A program made the translations under genes and the position numbers. DNA of 16,391 nt from Cyclobacteriaceae bacterium (GTDB lineage: Bacteria; Bacteroidota; Bacteroidia; Cytophagales; Cyclobacteriaceae). Every line of letters starts with the position of its first letter. The first letter of the stretch is position 1. Below, in pieces: positions 13,546 to 16,391 of the stretch. The stretch covers positions 1 to 16,391 of the forward strand of contig JANYKP010000319.1 in assembly GCA_025358195.1 (NCBI GenBank), given 5' to 3'. The notes under the pieces are model-generated. The model worked only from the letters and a program-made list of their open reading frames with translations, was not told the DNA's origin and ran no database searches.

Positions 13546-14040
13546 TTGAAAATCCCCACAACAGTCCGTCTTGGTAGTAAAGAGGATCTCCCCCGTGTGC
13601 TGGAACTTATCAAAGAACTCGCTGAATACGAGCGGGCACTGCACGAAGTGATTAACACCGTGGAGCAATTGGAAAAAGATGGCTTTGGACCACAGCCCAT
13701 CTTTGGATTTTTTGTGGCGGAAAATGAGCAGGGCGTTGTCGGTCTTTCACTTTACTATTGGCGCTACTCTACCTGGAAGGGCAAGCGACTCTACCTGGAG
13801 GACATTATCGTTACAGAAAAGGAAAGAGGTACCGGCATCGGCAAACAACTCTTTCATCGCACCATGAAAAAAGCGCTGGAAGAAAACTGTAGCGGTATGA
13901 TGTGGCAGGTGTTGGAATGGAATGAACCCAGCATCAAATTTTATAAAAAGTACGGAGCAAAATTCGATGAGGAGTGGACCAATTGCAGTTTGGAACGGGA
14001 TCAGATTGAAGCATTACTGCGAAACGGAACAGGCGTGTAG
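13546..14040 (+). CDS. GNAT N-acetyltransferase, spermidine/diamine acetyltransferase-like
   Basis: A 165-residue cytoplasmic acetyl-CoA-dependent N-acetyltransferase. The order of motifs matches the SSAT/thialysine acetyltransferase group: LELIKELAEYE (18-28), GFGPQPIFGFFVAE (46-59), YYWRYSTWKGKRLYLEDIIV (70-89), the acetyl-CoA loop ERGTGIG (93-99) and EWNEPSIKFYKKYGA (124-138), where Tyr133 corresponds to the general-acid tyrosine of SSAT. The substrate (polyamine, thialysine or other amine) is not determined by sequence. The start is a TTG at 13546 immediately after an in-frame TAG, so no earlier start exists; the resulting N-terminus fits the family. A TATAGTTG that resembles a -7 box overlaps the TTG and so cannot be its promoter. 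Confidence 0.88.
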   Translation: MKIPTTVRLGSKEDLPRVLELIKELAEYERALHEVINTVEQLEKDGFGPQPIFGFFVAENEQGVVGLSLYYWRYSTWKGKRLYLEDIIVTEKERGTGIGKQLFHRTMKKALEENCSGMMWQVLEWNEPSIKFYKKYGAKFDEEWTNCSLERDQIEALLRNGTGV

Positions 14041-14042
14041 CT

Positions 14043-14092
14043 TTTTGGCTTTAACCTTTGGCTTTTAGCTTTTAACCTTTGACTTTTAGAGT
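14043..14092. repeat. GCTTTTAG/CTTTAACC repeat tract
   Basis: A low-complexity run of units such as GGCTTTAACC, TTGGCTTTTAGC, TTTTAACC and TTTGACTTTTAG begins just after the acetyltransferase stop. It is the same family, in opposite orientation, as the tract at 818-838. Confidence 0.6.
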
Positions 14093-14137
14093 ATTCAAAA
14101 ACAACATTTAATAATTTACCAGACGTTAGTATAAATC

Positions 14138-14992
14138 TCAATAGATCTTTCTTTTTCCATCCACGGCAATTCGCTCCACTCGTACGGAGTTAATGACATT
14201 TCCCTCGAGGAGCCACAGGTTGCCGTCACCATCGACCATACCTCCGGAGGGAGCCCACGGGAAAGAAGTTTCAGCAGCCACCGTTACCATTCCATCTGGG
14301 GAAACTTTTTTAACGCTTCGGTCTTTATACACGGCCACATAAATATTTTTTTTCGTGTCCAGCCACACTCCCATGGCCGCCCGCGGTTCTTTGTGGAGTT
14401 GTTTCGCCAAGGTTTGCACATGGCCGTTGGTGTCAATTTTCTTAAGATCTCCCAGATCGGTGAGAAAAACATTACCCTCCGCATCACTGGTCATCCAACG
14501 AATGTCAGTCATGCATTCGTCTCCCAGGTCAGCCACTTCACCTTTCGCATCCTTGCTTCTCACGTGTTGACAGGGCTTTTCCCGGTTGGCCCAAAACATG
14601 CGGCCATGGCCATCGTGCACGAAGCTGTAGTTGGTTTGAAACCCTTCCGTCTTCGGAATAATTCTTTTTAACTCTCCAGAAGGAGACAACTGCCAAACAA
14701 AGTGACCCCATTTATCAATCTTCTCACCCTCATACCACAAATGTTCTCCAAAAAGGTTATCATTTTCATCCAGGTAGAGCTCGTGGGTGTGCACATTCCG
14801 CACGGCAATTGTTTTATTACCTGACACGTCAATTTTCCATACGTGGGTAAGGTCAGTGTAGAAAACATTTTTCTTGCTGTCCATCACGATGCCGACACCA
14901 GGGTGAGCAGCTGCTGATGCAATGGAGAAAAACAACCAAATTGTTACCAAAGGGTACAATCTGAACTGTTTATGGATGCTCATCTTCTTCAT
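14138..14992 (-). CDS. Exported beta-propeller (SMP-30/NHL-like) protein
   Basis: A 284-residue protein with an N-terminal signal peptide (about 1-28; hydrophobic LYPLVTIWLFFSIASAAA, cleavage after AAA or AAAH). The rest consists of about six repeated blade-like units of the pattern …D.. .N.F.TDL..V.KID..G…, for example KKNVFYTDLTHVWKIDVSGN, EGNVFLTDLGDLKKIDTNGH, KKNIYVAVYKDRSVKKVSPDG and DGNLWLLEGNVINSVRVERI. This suits an SMP-30/gluconolactonase or NHL-type propeller, but no catalytic metal site can be assigned, so a binding role is equally possible. The ATG at 14992 is chosen over one at 15019 because it places the signal peptide at the N-terminus and lies 10 bases after the stop of the upstream gene. 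It is probably co-transcribed with the dioxygenase-family gene. Confidence 0.75.
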   Translation of the reverse strand: MKKMSIHKQFRLYPLVTIWLFFSIASAAAHPGVGIVMDSKKNVFYTDLTHVWKIDVSGNKTIAVRNVHTHELYLDENDNLFGEHLWYEGEKIDKWGHFVWQLSPSGELKRIIPKTEGFQTNYSFVHDGHGRMFWANREKPCQHVRSKDAKGEVADLGDECMTDIRWMTSDAEGNVFLTDLGDLKKIDTNGHVQTLAKQLHKEPRAAMGVWLDTKKNIYVAVYKDRSVKKVSPDGMVTVAAETSFPWAPSGGMVDGDGNLWLLEGNVINSVRVERIAVDGKRKIY

Positions 14993-15002
14993 GAAAATTC
15001 TG

Positions 15003-15629
15003 TTAATAATCCGGAACATTCATTCCCAGTATAATATCACGCCGGCCAATCCAGACTCCTTTTTCATTTTTAGTCAAATGAATTATTCCGGATCCGCCTC
15101 GCTTTTGCTGTTTCAACCGCTCTTCATTTGTCAAGAATGGATCATCATCAAACAAATATTCATCAATCCAATAAAGAGAAGTCGTCGGCTCCTTAATCAG
15201 TGGGTGAATATGCTGAGGTGCCTTCCCCTTGGGATAGCTGGCGGGCCGGATGCTGCTGAATTGGTAGCGGCCTTGTGAATCGGTTTTCATCCATCCACGC
15301 AAGTGTCCATGACGAGTTCCGGTTGTTTGATTGGAAGCGGGTGAATAAAGTCCCTTGTTATCGGTGTGGTACACATAGAGAAGAATATCTGGTGCCAGCG
15401 TCTTCCCATCTCGTTGATAGATCGTGCCGCTGATGATCATGGGTTCACCCGGCTCATTGATTGCTGCCAGTATTGTTTCCCATGACACGCTGGCGGGCAT
15501 TCCTTCAAACATTGCTTCACATCCATCACAACCTCCGCCCACCTTTCTGATCTTGCTATCCTTATTCTGCGCACAGGCCTGTGCCACAAGTAAAACAGAG
15601 AGAAAATAGAAGCCAAGTAGTTTTTCCAT
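15003..15629 (-). CDS. Exported intradiol ring-cleavage dioxygenase family protein
   Basis: A 208-residue protein related to protocatechuate 3,4-dioxygenase, which uses non-haem Fe(III) to open catechol rings. Counting from the ATG at 15629, the four expected iron ligands are present: Tyr95 (NKGLYSP), Tyr132 (RPASYP), His140 and His142 (APQHIHPLI). TDSQGRYQFSSIRP is also typical. The N-terminus (MEKLLGFYFLSVLLVAQACA) is a signal peptide, so the protein is exported, unlike classical cytoplasmic catechol-pathway enzymes. After it comes GGGCDGCEAMFEG, a CxxC motif that I recall in a Bacteroidota-specific subgroup. An upstream start at 15683 would add MNMDFSRRNFIVSMINVP, including a twin-arginine-like SRRNFI; the choice between Sec and Tat export is open. 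No aromatic-degradation genes are nearby. Its only partner is the propeller gene 10 bases downstream. Confidence 0.82.
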   Translation of the reverse strand: MEKLLGFYFLSVLLVAQACAQNKDSKIRKVGGGCDGCEAMFEGMPASVSWETILAAINEPGEPMIISGTIYQRDGKTLAPDILLYVYHTDNKGLYSPASNQTTGTRHGHLRGWMKTDSQGRYQFSSIRPASYPKGKAPQHIHPLIKEPTTSLYWIDEYLFDDDPFLTNEERLKQQKRGGSGIIHLTKNEKGVWIGRRDIILGMNVPDY

Positions 15630-15766
15630 TGGGACGTTTATCATTGAAACGATGAAGTTCCTTCTTGAGAAATCCATATTCAACTTTATATGACCATCCT
15701 CTCTCTTTTCTTGACGAAATGCAGCATCTGAAAGAATGTACTCCCTAAAAACGACTAATTTTCAGG

Positions 15767-16391
15767 GTGGAAAAATTCTGGCGATATAAGTTGGACCATG
15801 TCCTTTTCTGGGCCATTACCATCGGCTTTCACATGTATACCCGAACCTACCTGATAGATCGGGCAGGTGCGGGCCAGTTTTTGTCGGAGATCATTCTTCG
15901 CAACGCATTGCTGGCCCTCATCATTTACGCCAACACGAATTTCCTGATTCCGGTATTTGCTCAACGAAAGAAAATCGTCACCTATCTCCTGGGCTTGGTA
16001 GCTTGTCTTGTGCTCTATGTGTTTGTGAAAAATGCTCACGATGCGTATTTGAATAAGATCATTTCAACACCCGTGAATTCGTTGTGGAGCCATTCCTTTT
16101 ACAATTTTTCGATTGCGCTATTTTATATGGCCTTCAGCCTTGCGCTCCAACTGAGTAAAGAGTGGTTTTTTCAGCGTGAGAAACTTCGCATGATGGAGAT
16201 TGAGAAATTGAATACCGAATTAGAATATCTGAAACTTCAGATCAATCCTCACTTCCTGTTTAACTCATTGAACACGATTTATTTCCAGATCGACAAGACG
16301 AATGCGCTGGCACGCGACACGTTATTGAAGTTCTCTGACCTGTTGCGCTACCCGCTGTATGAGTGCAACGGAAAAGAGGTAGAGCTTGAAA
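15767..16391 (+). CDS. LytS/YehU-type sensor histidine kinase, 3' end missing
   Basis: The frame is open from an in-frame TAA at 15746 to the right edge; 208 codons are visible. It starts at GTG 15767 (VEKFWRYKLDHVLFW), the first usable start after that stop; TAATTTTC at 15756-15763 is one base from a -7 box. Four membrane helices lie at about 10-30, 43-65, 70-90 and 108-130, followed by a coiled-coil-like linker (135-155, REKLRMMEIEKLNTELEYL) and the HisKA_5-type phosphoacceptor block LKLQINPHFLFNSLNTIY with His162. The FSDLLRYPLYECNGKEVELE segment is typical of LytS-like kinases of Bacteroidota, which usually sit beside a LytTR response regulator. The ATPase domain and any regulator lie beyond the window. 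The gene is divergent from the dioxygenase gene, with 137 bases between the start codons. Confidence 0.92.
   Translation, partial: MEKFWRYKLDHVLFWAITIGFHMYTRTYLIDRAGAGQFLSEIILRNALLALIIYANTNFLIPVFAQRKKIVTYLLGLVACLVLYVFVKNAHDAYLNKIISTPVNSLWSHSFYNFSIALFYMAFSLALQLSKEWFFQREKLRMMEIEKLNTELEYLKLQINPHFLFNSLNTIYFQIDKTNALARDTLLKFSDLLRYPLYECNGKEVELE

Noticed and set aside
13541..13548. TATAGTTG as a promoter -7 box for the acetyltransferase gene
   Set aside because: It overlaps the TTG start codon, and no other start lies close downstream, so it cannot give a transcript with the start.
13193..13668. Several minus-strand frames over the peptidase end and acetyltransferase start
   Set aside because: They cross a palindromic repeat and overlap two clear plus-strand genes; their translations include repeat-derived low-complexity stretches.

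Overview
The window looks like a chromosomal segment of a Bacteroidota bacterium, most likely of the Cytophagales type. The reasons are the TTTG-N19-TAnnTTTG promoter in front of the tRNAs, the near absence of Shine-Dalgarno sequences, several TTG or GTG starts, the SpoIIM-like/DUF4129/DUF4350/MoxR/DUF58 gene order, and many palindromic repeats between genes. No phage, plasmid, CRISPR or insertion-sequence gene is visible. The assignment is inference from gene content.

Layout. Positions 1-835 hold the 3' part of a secreted-type M19 membrane dipeptidase. Positions 869-7399 are a one-direction cluster of six genes: SpoIIM-like membrane protein, polytopic membrane protein, DUF4129 protein, DUF4350 protein, MoxR AAA+ ATPase and DUF58 protein. 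The first four overlap or nearly touch. The moxR and DUF58 genes are each preceded by a palindromic repeat array. Together they resemble a membrane-anchored MoxR chaperone system of unknown client. Positions 7400-7938 are non-coding but hold an inverted 22-bp fragment of a tRNA-Leu 3' end. tRNA-Gly(GCC) and tRNA-Leu(UAA) follow, with a strong promoter and a hairpin terminator after each.

Positions 8340-11154 form a lipid-desaturation block: a delta-9-type acyl-CoA desaturase on the minus strand, a REPIN-like palindromic element, a short ECF sigma factor resembling ECF41/SigJ, and a second, different fatty acid desaturase. A perfect TGTCACA, the -35 signature known for ECF41 sigma factors, lies between the sigma gene and the second desaturase. 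This suggests a small sigma-controlled membrane-lipid module and is the most testable hypothesis in the window.

Positions 11271-16391 hold a prolyl oligopeptidase lipoprotein, an SSAT-like GNAT acetyltransferase, a minus-strand pair (exported intradiol-dioxygenase-family protein followed by an exported beta-propeller protein) and, divergent from that pair, the 5' part of a LytS-type sensor histidine kinase that runs off the right edge.

At least five different repeat families sit in the gaps. They are CGCAAA palindromes, GGTAATCGG arrays, GGCCTTAAGGCC REPIN-like hairpins, a CTGGGTCCTTG cruciform, and GCTTTTAG tracts. The last family appears at both ends of the window and supplies the end of the dipeptidase reading frame.
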